This document shows, piece after piece, positions 40,889 to 51,656 of a stretch of DNA of 64,000 nt. The notes under the pieces were generated by a model. It had not been told where the DNA came from. It searched no databases and was given only the letters and a program-made list of their open reading frames with translations. Every line of letters starts with the position of its first letter. Position 1 is the first letter of the stretch. This DNA comes from Citrobacter sp. MGH106 (GTDB lineage Bacteria; Pseudomonadota; Gammaproteobacteria; Enterobacterales; Enterobacteriaceae). The DNA lies in contig NZ_KQ089822.1 of assembly GCF_001037495.1 (NCBI RefSeq), positions 1,922,001-1,986,000 of the forward strand, given 5' to 3'. The position numbers were made by a program, and so were the translations under genes.

Positions 40889-40933
40889 TCAGGAAGTGCG
40901 CCACCAACCATGCAGTACAAATGTTGCTTTCAT
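40889..40933 (-). CDS. trpL: trp operon leader peptide
   Basis: 14 codons reading MKATFVLHGWWRTS, with tandem Trp codons at 10-11. Ribosome stalling at these codons when charged tRNA-Trp is scarce prevents the attenuator hairpin. The sequence lies between the E. coli form ([14 protein letters not shown]) and the Salmonella form (MAATFALHGWWRTS), consistent with a Citrobacter-like host. Confidence 0.96.
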   Translation of the reverse strand: MKATFVLHGWWRTS

Positions 40934-40960
40934 CTCAGATACCTTCTTCATGTGAACTTG

Positions 40961-40995
40961 CGTACTAGTTAACTAGTTCGATGGAATAAAGTCAA
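40961..40995 (-). promoter_or_regulatory. trp promoter and TrpR operator
   Basis: Minus strand: -35 TTGACT (40995-40990), 17 bases, -10 TTAACT (40972-40967). The -10 lies inside the palindrome GAACTAGTTAACTAGTAC (40979-40962), the TrpR operator, nearly identical to E. coli. Confidence 0.96.
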
Positions 40996-41068
40996 CACCT
41001 GATTTCAGTAAATTTGTCGGAACCGCTATGATGAGCGTGATACGACATTTATAGAAACGGGAGCCGCC

Positions 41069-41947
41069 TTGAGCGACACGAATTACGCAGTGATTTACGA
41101 CCTGCACAGTCATACAACGGCGTCCGACGGACGATTGACGCCAGAAGCGTTGGTACACCGTGCGGTAGAGATGCGAGTCGGTACACTGGCGATCACCGAT
41201 CATGACACCACGGCAGCTATTGCGGCGGCAAGAGAAGAAATTTCACGTTCGGGTTTGGCGTTAAACCTGATCTCTGGCGTTGAAATTTCAACAGTCTGGG
41301 AGAATCATGAGATTCATATTGTGGGTCTGAATATTGATATTACACACCCCATGATGCGTGAATTCCTGGCAGAACAAACGGAGCGTCGTCAGCAGCGAGC
41401 GCGGTTGATTGCTGAACGACTGGATAAAGCCCATATTCCGGGAGCATGGGAAGGGGCGTTGCGTCTGGCTGATGGCGGAGCTGTCACGCGGGGGCATTTT
41501 GCGCGTTTCCTGGTGGAGTGTGGAAAAGCCACCACTATGGCCGATGTATTTAAAAAATATCTTGCCCGCGGGAAAACCGGTTACGTTCCGCCGCAGTGGT
41601 GTACAATAGAACAAGCTATTGATGTCATTCATCATTCTGGCGGTAAGGCGGTGCTGGCTCATCCTGGCCGGTACGATCTTAGCGCTAAGTGGCTGAAAAG
41701 ACTGGTTGCACATTTTGCTGAACATCACGGTGACGCGATGGAAGTCGCGCAGTGTCAACAGTCTCCCAATGAGCGTACCCATCTGGCAACGTTAGCACGC
41801 CAGCATCAGTTGTGGGCATCACAAGGGTCTGATTTTCATCAGCCATGCCCGTGGATTGAATTGGGTCGTAAACTCTGGTTGCCCGCAGGCGTTGAAGGCG
41901 TCTGGCAGCTTTGGGAACAGCCCGAGACTACAGAGAGGAAAGTATGA
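41069..41947 (+). CDS. rnm: 5'-3' exoribonuclease Rnm (RNase AM, YciV/TrpH)
   Basis: 292 residues from TTG 41069 with GGGAG at 41058-41062. PHP-domain metal ligands are visible in DLHSHTTASDG (about 11-21), ITDHDT (about 46-51) and SQGSDFHQP near the end. In E. coli the enzyme matures the 5' ends of rRNAs and removes nucleotides from short RNAs and 3',5'-bisphosphates. Divergent from trp; overlaps yciO by ATGA. Confidence 0.95.
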   Translation: MSDTNYAVIYDLHSHTTASDGRLTPEALVHRAVEMRVGTLAITDHDTTAAIAAAREEISRSGLALNLISGVEISTVWENHEIHIVGLNIDITHPMMREFLAEQTERRQQRARLIAERLDKAHIPGAWEGALRLADGGAVTRGHFARFLVECGKATTMADVFKKYLARGKTGYVPPQWCTIEQAIDVIHHSGGKAVLAHPGRYDLSAKWLKRLVAHFAEHHGDAMEVAQCQQSPNERTHLATLARQHQLWASQGSDFHQPCPWIELGRKLWLPAGVEGVWQLWEQPETTERKV

Positions 41948-42564
41948 GCCAGTTTTTTTATATTCATCCTGATAACCCACAACAGCGACTGATCAACCAG
42001 GCCGTTGAGATTGTGCGTAAAGGTGGGGTGATTGTTTATCCAACCGATTCCGGCTATGCGTTAGGCTGTAAAATTGAAGATAAAAGTGCCATGGAGCGCA
42101 TTTGTCGTATCCGTCATCTGCCCGATGGGCACAATTTTACGCTGATGTGCCGCGATCTGTCCGAGCTGTCGACCTATTCTTTTGTGGATAACGTTGCCTT
42201 TCGTTTAATTAAAAACAATACGCCAGGCAACTACACGTTCATCCTGAAAGGGACGAAAGAGGTGCCGCGCCGACTGCTGCAGGAAAAACGCAAAACTATC
42301 GGCCTGCGCGTACCATCAAATCCAATCGCGCTGGCGCTGCTGGAGGCGCTGGGTGAGCCAATGCTCTCCACGTCGCTGATGTTGCCGGGCAGTGAATTTA
42401 CCGAGTCCGATCCGGAAGAGATCAAAGATCGTCTGGAGAAGCTGGTTGATTTGATTATCCACGGCGGTTATCTCGGGCAGCAGCCGACAACGGTTATCGA
42501 TTTAACCGATGATTCTCCGGTGGTATTGCGTGAAGGCGTCGGCGACGTTAAACCTTTCTTATAA
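41944..42564 (+). CDS. yciO: YrdC/Sua5-family protein YciO
   Basis: 206 residues from ATG 41944, which overlaps the rnm stop by 4 bases; the frame is open upstream, but homologues begin MSQFFYIHPDNPQQR. YrdC fold with GGVIVYPTDSGYALGC and the nucleotide-binding KRKTIGLRVP-like segment. It is a paralogue of the threonylcarbamoyl-AMP synthase TsaC but cannot replace it efficiently; the role is unclear. Confidence 0.94.
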   Translation: MSQFFYIHPDNPQQRLINQAVEIVRKGGVIVYPTDSGYALGCKIEDKSAMERICRIRHLPDGHNFTLMCRDLSELSTYSFVDNVAFRLIKNNTPGNYTFILKGTKEVPRRLLQEKRKTIGLRVPSNPIALALLEALGEPMLSTSLMLPGSEFTESDPEEIKDRLEKLVDLIIHGGYLGQQPTTVIDLTDDSPVVLREGVGDVKPFL

Positions 42565-42664
42565 GGGCGCAACTCGGTATACTACGCGGCCTTAAAATGG
42601 CGCTGACTGGCGCCGTTGATTCTCCTGTTCGACGCCTGTGAAGGCGACACCTAAAGGAAGCTCT

Positions 42665-43540
42665 ATGAGCGAAAAGTTACAAAAAGTGCTGGCGCGCGCT
42701 GGCCACGGTTCTCGCCGTGAAATTGAATCCATTATTGCAGCGGGTCGCGTGAGCGTTGATGGCAAAATCGCCACGCTCGGCGATCGCGTTGAAGTGACTC
42801 CTGGTCTGAAAATCCGTATCGATGGTCATCTGATTTCGGTGAAAGAATCTGCGGAGCAAATCTGTCGCGTTCTGGCGTATTACAAGCCGGAAGGTGAACT
42901 GTGTACCCGTAATGACCCGGAAGGTCGCCCGACCGTTTTTGACCGTTTGCCAAAACTGCGCGATGCGCGCTGGATTGCAGTTGGTCGTCTGGATGTGAAT
43001 ACCTGTGGTTTACTGCTGTTTACCACCGATGGTGAGCTGGCGAACCGTCTGATGCACCCAAGCCGCGAAGTTGAACGTGAATACGCGGTGCGCGTGTTCG
43101 GCCAGGTTGATGATGCAAAACTGCGTGATCTGAGTCGTGGCGTGCAACTGGAAGATGGTCCGGCTGCATTTAAAACGATCAAATTCAGCGGTGGTGAAGG
43201 GATTAACCAGTGGTATAACGTCACGTTGACTGAAGGGCGTAACCGCGAAGTGCGTCGCTTGTGGGAAGCTGTAGGCGTACAGGTTAGTCGTTTGATCCGC
43301 GTGCGTTATGGCGATATCCCGCTGCCAAAAGGTTTGCCACGTGGTGGCTGGACCGAGCTGGACCTGGCGCAGACAAACTATTTGCGTGAGCTGGTGGAGT
43401 TAAAGCCGGAAACCTCATCGAAAGTCGCCGTTGAGAAAGATCGACGTCGTATGAAAGCGAACCAGATCCGCCGTGCGGTTAAGCGCCACACCCAGGTCGG
43501 CAGCAGTCGTCGTCCGGGTGGTCGCAGCAACAACGGTTAA
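42665..43540 (+). CDS. rluB: 23S rRNA pseudouridine-2605 synthase RluB
   Basis: 291 residues from ATG 42665 after AAGGAAGCTCT. N-terminal S4 RNA-binding domain ([23 protein letters not shown]), then the RsuA-type catalytic domain with Asp in [11 protein letters not shown] (about 110) and [15 protein letters not shown]. The basic C-terminal tail ([16 protein letters not shown]) is typical. It modifies U2605 of 23S rRNA. Confidence 0.96.
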   Translation: MSEKLQKVLARAGHGSRREIESIIAAGRVSVDGKIATLGDRVEVTPGLKIRIDGHLISVKESAEQICRVLAYYKPEGELCTRNDPEGRPTVFDRLPKLRDARWIAVGRLDVNTCGLLLFTTDGELANRLMHPSREVEREYAVRVFGQVDDAKLRDLSRGVQLEDGPAAFKTIKFSGGEGINQWYNVTLTEGRNREVRRLWEAVGVQVSRLIRVRYGDIPLPKGLPRGGWTELDLAQTNYLRELVELKPETSSKVAVEKDRRRMKANQIRRAVKRHTQVGSSRRPGGRSNNG

Positions 43541-43546
43541 TCATGA

Positions 43547-43624
43547 GTAGGCCTGATAAGCAACGCGCCATCAGGCGTTAGCGCGTGGAGCCGGATGCGG
43601 CGTAAGCGCCTTATCCGGCCTACT
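43547..43624. repeat. BIME: two REP units in opposite orientation
   Basis: A short REP-like unit (GCCTGATAAGC...ATCAGGC, 43551-43575) is followed by a full unit (GCCGGATGCGGCGTAAGCGC...TTATCCGGCC, 43590-43620). They lie between the convergent rluB and btuR, a usual location. Such elements bind gyrase, IHF or Pol I and stabilise transcripts. Confidence 0.9.
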
Positions 43625-43625
43625 G

Positions 43626-44216
43626 TTAGTAATCGATCCCCATCTGGGCTTTCACGCCAGCTTCAAAGGCGTGCTTAACCGGGCGCAGCTCGCTGACCGT
43701 ATCCGCTAACTCCAGAATATCGCGATGACATCCACGGCCGGTAATAATGACCGTCTGATGCGAAGGGCGGGTATTTAAGGCGTTGAGAACCTCTTCAAGC
43801 GGCAAATAGTCATATGCCACCATATACGTCAGTTCATCCAGTACCACCATATCCAGCTCAGGATCGGCCAGCATGCGTTTACCATGTTCCCACACGGCCA
43901 GACAGGCGGCAGTGTCTGATTCACGGTTTTGGGTTTCCCAGGTAAATCCTGTCGCCATTACCTGAAACTCCACGCCGTGGGGTTCCAGTAAGTTTCTTTC
44001 ACCGTTCGGCCACGTACCTTTAATGAATTGCACTACGCCGACTTTTTTTCCATGACCGACTGCACGCGTGGCGGTACCAAACGCAGCGGTGGTTTTCCCC
44101 TTACCGTTGCCGGTAAAGACAATAATAATTCCGCGTTCATCACTGGCTGCGGCAACGCGTGCGTCAACCCGCTCTTTTACGCGTTGTTGGCGCTGCTGAT
44201 AGCGTTCTTCACTCAT
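43626..44216 (-). CDS. btuR: Cob(I)alamin adenosyltransferase BtuR (CobA/CobO type)
   Basis: 196 residues. P-loop FTGNGKGKTTAAFG (about 34-47) and VLDELTYMV Walker-B-like motif. It transfers adenosyl from ATP to cob(I)alamin in B12 assimilation. It overlaps yciK by 4 bases. Confidence 0.96.
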   Translation of the reverse strand: MSEERYQQRQQRVKERVDARVAAASDERGIIIVFTGNGKGKTTAAFGTATRAVGHGKKVGVVQFIKGTWPNGERNLLEPHGVEFQVMATGFTWETQNRESDTAACLAVWEHGKRMLADPELDMVVLDELTYMVAYDYLPLEEVLNALNTRPSHQTVIITGRGCHRDILELADTVSELRPVKHAFEAGVKAQMGIDY

Positions 44217-44974
44217 TGGGCTATTCCTGGTTTACGGCCCGGTTGGGCGTCGAAGGTCATACCGGTTTTACGGCGGCTGTCGTCGCCCATCAGCCACAGG
44301 TAGAGCGGCATAATATCGGCGGGTGTTTTTAATTTTAGCGGATCTTCTGTCGGGAATGCGCTGGCTCGCATGCTGGTACGTGTACCGCCGGGATTGATAC
44401 AGTTAACACGCAGATGGCGGTTCTGGTACTCATCTGCCAGAACCTGCATCATTCCTTCAGTAGCAAACTTGGAGGTAGCATATGCTCCCCAGTTGGCTCG
44501 TCCCTGGCGACCGACACTAGAAGACGTAAACACCAGCGACCCGGAATCAGACTGGAGTAATAAAGGTAACAGTGCCTGAGTCAGCATAAAAGTGGCATTC
44601 ACGTTAACCTGCATCACATCCTGCCAGACCTGTGGATTTTGCTCACTCATAGGGCAGATATCGCCCAGTAATCCGGCATTGTGCAGAACGCCATCCAGGC
44701 GTGGATAATGCGCGGCGATACGCTGTGCCAGTTGGTGACACTCTTCAGAAGTGCAGGTCAGCAGATCCAGCGTAAACCACAGTGCTGTAGAGCTACTTTC
44801 AGCGGAAATTGCATGGGCGACCTGGCGCAGTTTATCTTCGTTGCGACCCAGCAGAATAACGGTCGCACCGTAGCGCGCGTAGGTTAGTGCGGCTTCACGT
44901 CCGATGCCATCACTGGCACCGGTGACCAGAATAATGCGATCGTGTAACAGATCTTGTTTAGGTTGGTAATGCAC
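44213..44974 (-). CDS. yciK: Short-chain dehydrogenase YciK
   Basis: 253 residues. SDR Rossmann motif VTGASDGIGREAA (about 18-30), NAG in LHNAGLL, catalytic Ser in FTSSSVG and YxxxK in YATSK. The substrate is unknown. Co-transcribed with btuR. Confidence 0.94.
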   Translation of the reverse strand: MHYQPKQDLLHDRIILVTGASDGIGREAALTYARYGATVILLGRNEDKLRQVAHAISAESSSTALWFTLDLLTCTSEECHQLAQRIAAHYPRLDGVLHNAGLLGDICPMSEQNPQVWQDVMQVNVNATFMLTQALLPLLLQSDSGSLVFTSSSVGRQGRANWGAYATSKFATEGMMQVLADEYQNRHLRVNCINPGGTRTSMRASAFPTEDPLKLKTPADIMPLYLWLMGDDSRRKTGMTFDAQPGRKPGIAQ

Positions 44975-45196
44975 GGCTACTCCTCGGCGACGCTCTGGCC
45001 ATCCCGTTCGCTATAACTTGTCGGCTTTATGCCTTAAACCCTGCTATTTTTCAATCAGCCAAAGGTAATAACACCGCAAAATGAACACTTTGTCATGCTT
45101 TTTGCTGATTCTGCTGCCGAATGGATGAAGCAAGACGAGCAAACACGCCTGTTGTACACTGAGCAAAAGTAGCGTTGTTAAACCAAGGTGGGATAC

Positions 45197-46243
45197 GTGG
45201 AATTGTTGTCTGAATATGGGCTGTTTTTGGCAAAAATCATCACTGTCGTGGTGGCAATTGCGGTTATTGTCATGCTGATTGTGAATGCTACTCAACGCAA
45301 ACGTCAGCGTGGGGAATTACGGGTCATCAATCTCAGTGAGCAATATAAAGAGATGAAAGAGGATCTGTCGATGGCCCTGTTGGACGGTCATCAGCAAAAA
45401 CTGTGGCATAAAGCGCAGAAAAAAAAGCACAAGCTGGAAGCGAAAGCTGCCAAAGCAAAAGCGAAGCTGGGGGAAAGTGCATCATCAGACAAACCCCGCG
45501 TCTGGGTGCTCGATTTTAAAGGTAGTATGGATGCCCACGAAGTCAGTGCGTTACGCGAAGAGGTCACGGCGGTACTCGCGGTAGTAAAACCTCAGGATCA
45601 GGTGGTTGTTCGTCTGGAAAGTCCTGGCGGTGTGGTTCATGGTTATGGACTGGCTGCATCACAGTTACAGCGTCTGCGCGATAAGCAGATCCCGTTGACG
45701 GTAACGGTGGATAAAGTTGCGGCCAGCGGCGGATATATGATGGCCTGCGTGGCGGATAAAATTGTCTCAGCGCCGTTTGCCATTGTCGGCTCAATTGGGG
45801 TTGTTGCGCAGATCCCTAACTTTAACCGTTTTCTGAAAGGCAAAGACATTGATATTGAGCTACATACTGCCGGACAGTACAAACGGACGCTGACGTTGCT
45901 CGGTGAAAATACGGAAGAAGGGCGACAGAAGTTCCGCGAAGATCTGAACGAAACCCATCAGTTGTTTAAAGATTTTGTTCATCGCATGCGTCCGACGTTG
46001 GATATTGAACAGGTTGCCACCGGGGAGCACTGGTTTGGACAACAGGCGCTGGAAAATGGGCTGGTGGATGAGGTGAATACCAGCGACGAGGTGATCCTGA
46101 GCCTGATGGACGGTCGTGAGGTGCTTAACGTTCGCTATATGCAGCGTAAAAAGCTGATGGACCGCTTCACCGGTAGTGCGGCTGAAAGTGCCGATCGCAT
46201 ATTGCTGCGTTGGTGGCAGCGTGGGCAAAAACCACTGATGTAA
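45197..46243 (+). CDS. sohB: S49-family inner membrane peptidase SohB
   Basis: 348 residues from GTG 45197 (AAGG at 45185-45188, spacing 8), matching the MELLSEYG start of E. coli SohB; a GTG at 45188 adds three residues. N-terminal membrane helix (about 8-28), a Lys/Ala-rich coiled segment (about 60-95), and the peptidase core with the catalytic Ser in VAASGGYMMAC and the general-base Lys near GQYKRTLT. It faces the periplasm and was found as a suppressor of degP mutants. Confidence 0.94.
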   Translation: MELLSEYGLFLAKIITVVVAIAVIVMLIVNATQRKRQRGELRVINLSEQYKEMKEDLSMALLDGHQQKLWHKAQKKKHKLEAKAAKAKAKLGESASSDKPRVWVLDFKGSMDAHEVSALREEVTAVLAVVKPQDQVVVRLESPGGVVHGYGLAASQLQRLRDKQIPLTVTVDKVAASGGYMMACVADKIVSAPFAIVGSIGVVAQIPNFNRFLKGKDIDIELHTAGQYKRTLTLLGENTEEGRQKFREDLNETHQLFKDFVHRMRPTLDIEQVATGEHWFGQQALENGLVDEVNTSDEVILSLMDGREVLNVRYMQRKKLMDRFTGSAAESADRILLRWWQRGQKPLM

Positions 46244-46263
46244 GCTTTAAGACTATACAAATG

Positions 46264-46292
46264 AAAACGCGAGGCCTGTGCCTCGCGTTTTG
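46264..46292. terminator. Bidirectional terminator between sohB and yciN
   Basis: A perfect 12-bp stem (AAAACGCGAGGC 46264-46275 with GCCTCGCGTTTT 46280-46291) with a CTGT loop lies between the converging genes. Confidence 0.94.
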
Positions 46293-46295
46293 CTT

Positions 46296-46547
46296 TTAAT
46301 CGATCAGGTGATACTTCTCAGAAAGTACGTGTGCCAGATGTTTAAACATATTAAACACAGCTGTACTTTTGGGCGTCGGTAGCCCTTGCTCGTCTAAAAA
46401 GTAATCTCCGCTGAAAACCAGCACACCATTACGCTGCGTGACTCCAGTGGCGACAATCCCCGCCAGCGTGTCCTCATGCTCACGAATGATTTTGTTGGCT
46501 TCAATCAGCAGTGTTTCGCGATCGATGGGTTGAGTGTCTTTATGCAT
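46296..46547 (-). CDS. yciN: Small cytoplasmic protein YciN
   Basis: 83 residues, same length and sequence type as E. coli YciN (DUF2498). It starts [20 protein letters not shown]; the function is unknown. Monocistronic and upstream of the topA regulatory region. Confidence 0.93.
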   Translation of the reverse strand: MHKDTQPIDRETLLIEANKIIREHEDTLAGIVATGVTQRNGVLVFSGDYFLDEQGLPTPKSTAVFNMFKHLAHVLSEKYHLID

Positions 46548-46946
46548 TATTTACTCCTTAAACAAGGACATTAGTCTACGCCGAGCCCGGCTTTTGGGCA
46601 AATATTCCCTGACAAAAACGGTGGTTTTACGACAGTGTCGTTACTGGCGAGATTTGTTTTTGCATGCTAATAAAGTTGCGTAACGCATTTTATCAGGTAC
46701 AGTGTGACGCTTTCGTCAATCTGGCAACAGATTTGCTTGACATTCGACCAACATTCCGTCGTGCTATAGCGTTTTCGTGCAAAAAATCCTGTTAACTCAG
46801 TTACATGAGAGTTACATTACGAACGCGCAATCAGTACAAGGGTTGATATCCGCCGACGCAGAGACCATATCGATGTCTCGTCGCCAGTGGAAGGTGAATC
46901 AACGCGCGGCGTATTCCTGGAAGAATCAAATTAGGTAAAGGTGAAT
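46548..46946 (+). other. topA upstream regulatory region
   Basis: 399 bases without a gene. E. coli topA has several supercoiling-sensitive promoters here. A candidate -35 TTGACA is at 46737-46742 with TGCTATAGC around 46762-46770, but the spacing is long (19-22 bases), so I do not assign a promoter firmly. Confidence 0.45.
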
Positions 46947-49544
46947 ATGGGTAAAGCTCTTGTCATCGTTGAGTCCCCGGCAAAAGCCAAAACGATCAAC
47001 AAGTATCTGGGTAATGACTACGTGGTTAAATCCAGCGTCGGTCATATCCGTGATTTGCCGACCAGTGGCTCAGCAACTAAAAAGAGCGCCGACTCAACCT
47101 CCACCAAAACGGCTAAAAAGCCCAAAAAGGATGAACGTGGCGCTCTCGTCAATCGTATGGGTGTTGACCCGTGGCACAACTGGGATGCGCGCTATGAAGT
47201 GCTGCCTGGTAAAGAGAAGGTTGTTTCTGAACTGAAACAACTGGCTGAAAAGGCCGACCACATCTATCTCGCAACCGACCTTGACCGCGAAGGGGAAGCC
47301 ATTGCATGGCACCTGCGGGAAGTGATCGGGGGCGATGACACCCGCTATAGTCGCGTGGTGTTTAACGAAATCACCAAAAATGCGATTCGTCAGGCGTTTG
47401 AAAAACCGGGCGAACTGAACATTGATCGTGTTAATGCGCAACAGGCACGCCGCTTTATGGACCGTGTCGTGGGCTATATGGTTTCGCCGCTGCTGTGGAA
47501 AAAGATTGCGCGTGGCCTGTCTGCCGGTCGCGTACAGTCGGTAGCCGTGCGGCTGGTCGTTGAGCGTGAACGCGAAATCAAGGCATTCGTACCAGAAGAG
47601 TTCTGGGAAATTGATGCTAATACCACCACGCCATCCGGCGATGCATTGCCGCTGGAAGTGACGCATCAGAACGATAAACCGTTCCGCCCGGTTAACCGCG
47701 AACAGACGCTTGCCGCAGTAAGTTTGTTGGAGAAAGCGCGTTATAGCGTACTGGAACGTGAAGATAAGCCAACCAGCAGTAAACCTGGTGCGCCGTTCAT
47801 CACCTCCACGCTACAGCAGGCTGCCAGCACGCGTTTGGGCTTCGGCGTGAAGAAAACCATGATGATGGCGCAGCGCTTGTATGAAGCAGGCTACATCACC
47901 TATATGCGTACTGACTCAACGAATTTGAGCCAGGATGCTGTATCTATGGTTCGTGATTATATCAGCGACAATTTTGGCAAAAAATATCTGCCGGAGAGTG
48001 CGAACCAGTACGCAAGTAAAGAGAACTCACAGGAAGCGCACGAAGCAATCCGTCCTTCTGATGTCGCCGTGCAGGCGGAATCGCTGAAAGATATGGAAGC
48101 TGACGCGCAAAAACTGTATCAGCTGATCTGGCGCCAGTTTGTTGCCTGTCAGATGACACCGGCTAAATATGACTCCACCACGCTGACCGTGGGCGCAGGT
48201 GATTTCCGCCTGAAAGCGCGTGGACGTATTCTGCGCTTTGATGGCTGGACTAAAGTTATGCCAGCACTGCGTAAGGGCGATGAAGATCGTATTTTACCTG
48301 CAGTGGACAAAGGCGACGAGCTGACGCTAATCGAACTGACGCCAGCGCAACACTTTACCAAACCGCCAGCTCGTTTCAGTGAAGCGTCACTGGTTAAGGA
48401 ACTGGAAAAACGCGGGATTGGTCGCCCATCCACCTATGCGTCGATCATTTCTACGATCCAGGATCGCGGCTATGTTCGGGTTGAGAACCGTCGTTTCTAC
48501 GCTGAAAAAATGGGCGAAATCGTCACCGATCGTCTGGAAGAAAACTTCCGCGAACTGATGAATTACGATTTCACCGCACAGATGGAAAACAGTCTCGACC
48601 AGGTGGCTAACCACGAAGCCGAATGGAAGGGTGTGCTTGACAACTTCTTCAGTGATTTTACTCAGCAACTGGATAAAGCCGAGAAAGATCCTGAAGAGGG
48701 TGGCATGCGTCCTAACCAGATGGTACTGACCAGCATCGACTGCCCGACCTGTAGCCGTAAGATGGGTATTCGTACCGCCAGTACCGGTGTCTTCCTGGGC
48801 TGTTCCGGTTACGCACTTTCGCCGAAAGAACGTTGCAAAACCACCATTAACCTGGTGCCAGAAAACGAAGTGTTGAACGTGCTGGAAGGCGACGATGCAG
48901 AGACCAACGCCTTACGTGCGAAACGTCGCTGTCAGAAGTGTGGCACGGCGATGGACAGCTATCTCATCGATCCAAAACGTAAACTGCATGTATGTGGTAA
49001 TAATCCTACTTGCGACGGTTACGAAATCGAAGAGGGCGAGTTCCGTATCAAGGGTTATGACGGTCCGATCGTTGAGTGTGAGAAGTGTGGCTCTGAGATG
49101 CACCTGAAAATGGGGCGTTTTGGTAAATACATGGCTTGTACTAATGACGAGTGTAAAAACACCCGTAAGATCCTGCGTAACGGTGAAGTGGCCCCGCCGA
49201 AAGAAGATCCCGTTCCGCTACCGGAGCTGCCTTGCGAAAAATCGGACGCGTATTTTGTGTTACGTGACGGCGCAGCTGGTATCTTCCTGGCCGCCAATAC
49301 GTTCCCGAAATCACGTGAGACTCGCGCACCGTTAGTGGAAGAGCTGTACCGCTTCCGCGATCGTCTGCCGGAGAAACTGCGTTACCTTGCTGATGCACCG
49401 CAGACTGATCCAGACGGTAACAAAGCGATGGTACGTTTTAGCCGTAAAACTAAGCAGCAGTATGTTGCCGCTGAGAAAGACGGTAAAGCGACCGGATGGT
49501 CGGCGTTTTTCGTTGACGGAAAATGGGTGGAAGGTAAGAAATAA
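46947..49544 (+). CDS. topA: DNA topoisomerase I
   Basis: 865 residues from ATG 46947 ([15 protein letters not shown]); a GTG at 46941 is in frame but not the homologous start. N-terminal Toprim domain with [14 protein letters not shown] (acidic triad), active-site Tyr in [12 protein letters not shown] (about 319), and three C-terminal tetracysteine zinc motifs (CPTC...CSGY...C, CQKCG...CGNNPTC, CEKCG...CTNDEC) followed by zinc-ribbon-like domains. It relaxes negative supercoils. Full length; no anomalies. Confidence 0.98.
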   Translation: MGKALVIVESPAKAKTINKYLGNDYVVKSSVGHIRDLPTSGSATKKSADSTSTKTAKKPKKDERGALVNRMGVDPWHNWDARYEVLPGKEKVVSELKQLAEKADHIYLATDLDREGEAIAWHLREVIGGDDTRYSRVVFNEITKNAIRQAFEKPGELNIDRVNAQQARRFMDRVVGYMVSPLLWKKIARGLSAGRVQSVAVRLVVEREREIKAFVPEEFWEIDANTTTPSGDALPLEVTHQNDKPFRPVNREQTLAAVSLLEKARYSVLEREDKPTSSKPGAPFITSTLQQAASTRLGFGVKKTMMMAQRLYEAGYITYMRTDSTNLSQDAVSMVRDYISDNFGKKYLPESANQYASKENSQEAHEAIRPSDVAVQAESLKDMEADAQKLYQLIWRQFVACQMTPAKYDSTTLTVGAGDFRLKARGRILRFDGWTKVMPALRKGDEDRILPAVDKGDELTLIELTPAQHFTKPPARFSEASLVKELEKRGIGRPSTYASIISTIQDRGYVRVENRRFYAEKMGEIVTDRLEENFRELMNYDFTAQMENSLDQVANHEAEWKGVLDNFFSDFTQQLDKAEKDPEEGGMRPNQMVLTSIDCPTCSRKMGIRTASTGVFLGCSGYALSPKERCKTTINLVPENEVLNVLEGDDAETNALRAKRRCQKCGTAMDSYLIDPKRKLHVCGNNPTCDGYEIEEGEFRIKGYDGPIVECEKCGSEMHLKMGRFGKYMACTNDECKNTRKILRNGEVAPPKEDPVPLPELPCEKSDAYFVLRDGAAGIFLAANTFPKSRETRAPLVEELYRFRDRLPEKLRYLADAPQTDPDGNKAMVRFSRKTKQQYVAAEKDGKATGWSAFFVDGKWVEGKK

Positions 49545-49570
49545 CAACCTGTCAGCTGGATTTCTCCTGA

Positions 49571-49597
49571 AAGGGTCGCGAAAGCGGCCCTTTTTTA
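49571..49597 (+). terminator. Terminator of topA
   Basis: AAGGGTCGC (49571-49579) pairs with GCGGCCCTT (one G-T pair) around a GAAA loop, followed by six T. Confidence 0.9.
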
Positions 49598-49738
49598 TTG
49601 AAGGGTTATTATTTTTTGTCATCTCTATACAGCTCAAATTTAAATGATATAGTGGTTATAGTTAATAAGTTTTTTATTATTAAATCGTATTAGCAGCGCG
49701 ACACTGCCTGCTCTCAAACGATGATCTGATGGCGCTAA

Positions 49739-50728
<990 letters not shown>

Positions 50729-51041
50729 TAACGGATGTTACCTCAACGGTATCGCTAAGCGCATAGCGATACCGCTGGGAAATCTGAATGTATTTATGAT
50801 TATCCATAGGGTATATAAACCGTATATTATTTATGGGGAATACCCGCTAAAGTAGTGTCAAATTAGCAAGCTCGCCAAAAACCCTTTCAAATATTTATAT
50901 CCGATCAAAAAATTGATTTATTTACCTTACCGGATTCGAAAATTAACTGGCTTTTTTTCACCTTTTTCTTTAGGATTTCTCTCATCTGATGATTAATTGT
51001 ACCAATTGTTTGGTGCCTAAATGATAAGTGATTTCGATAGC
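50729..51041. other. cysB-ymiA spacer
   Basis: 313 bases without a gene. A hairpin lies just after cysB (50747-50774: CGGTATCGCTA with TAGCGATACCG, 6-base loop) without a T-run. The rest is AT-rich, with no further structure I can name. Confidence 0.5.
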
Positions 51042-51182
51042 ATGAGGTTAGCGATGCCTTCTGGAAATCAGCCACAACGCCGGGATCCCGCGCTGAAACG
51101 TAAAGCATGGTCCACGGTCTTTCTTGGCTCCGCAGTGTTCTGGATTGTGGTAGCGCTCGTGATTTGGCAAGTTTGGGGATAA
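51042..51182 (+). CDS. ymiA: Small membrane protein YmiA
   Basis: 46 residues. A polar basic N-terminus (MRLAMPSGNQPQRRDPALKR) precedes one membrane helix (about 24-45, FLGSAVFWIVVALVIWQV). Length and sequence match E. coli YmiA. Too short to show in a standard scan. Function unknown. yciX starts three bases after its stop. Confidence 0.88.
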   Translation: MRLAMPSGNQPQRRDPALKRKAWSTVFLGSAVFWIVVALVIWQVWG

Positions 51183-51184
51183 CC

Positions 51185-51352
51185 ATGTCCGCGCAGGAAC
51201 AACAATCCTCCTCTGTGCCATCTCATCAGGATAATGAGCAAGAGAAGGAGACCAACACTGAATATGTGATGGATATTCCCGATTCGTGGCAACTCTCACC
51301 ACAACAGCGGGCATTTATTGATTTGTTCGATGAAGAAGAACAGAAAAAATAA
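51185..51352 (+). CDS. yciX: Small acidic protein YciX
   Basis: 55 residues from ATG 51185; the earlier in-frame ATG at 51107 lies inside ymiA and is not used. It is polar and acidic, with many Gln and Glu residues, and ends DLFDEEEQKK. Same place and length as E. coli YciX; co-transcribed with ymiA. Function unknown. Confidence 0.82.
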   Translation: MSAQEQQSSSVPSHQDNEQEKETNTEYVMDIPDSWQLSPQQRAFIDLFDEEEQKK

Positions 51353-51379
51353 TCAATGTGTAGTTCATAATAATTATTA

Positions 51380-51475
51380 TTAACCTGCCTTTTTGAATTT
51401 GGGACGAATACGACGTCGCAGATCCCGTAGATAAAAAACAACGTGTAAGCGATTGCATAACGTACTCTGCTGCAT
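51380..51475 (-). CDS. Possible 31-residue basic small protein (YmiC-like position)
   Basis: On the minus strand ATG 51475 opens 31 codons ending in YLRDLRRRIRPKFKKAG, with GGAAG eight bases upstream. An in-frame ATG at 51490 directly follows AAAGGAGAT and would give 36 residues. The very basic C-terminus looks like real coding sequence. E. coli has a 31-residue ymiC near acnA; I believe this may be it, but I cannot confirm the sequence, so no symbol is given. Confidence 0.5.
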   Translation of the reverse strand: MQQSTLCNRLHVVFYLRDLRRRIRPKFKKAG

Positions 51476-51609
51476 ATTCGCAACTTCCATATCTCCTTTA
51501 CAGTTCATTTCTTTTTGCATAGTTCCCTGTCATTTTGCTGATCTCCTCTTTTATCAATTCGAGTTGTTATCAAAACGTTACATTTTGTTTGTGTTATCTT
51601 TAATACTAA

Positions 51610-51627
51610 CCCTGAGGAAAATCAGGG
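51610..51627 (+). other. Small hairpin in the acnA leader
   Basis: CCCTGA (51610-51615) pairs with TCAGGG (51622-51627) around GGAAAA, about 30 bases before the acnA start. It may simply shape the leader; a regulatory role is not shown. Confidence 0.4.
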
Positions 51628-51656
51628 GATCCAACCCTGTCATTTAAGGAGGAGCT

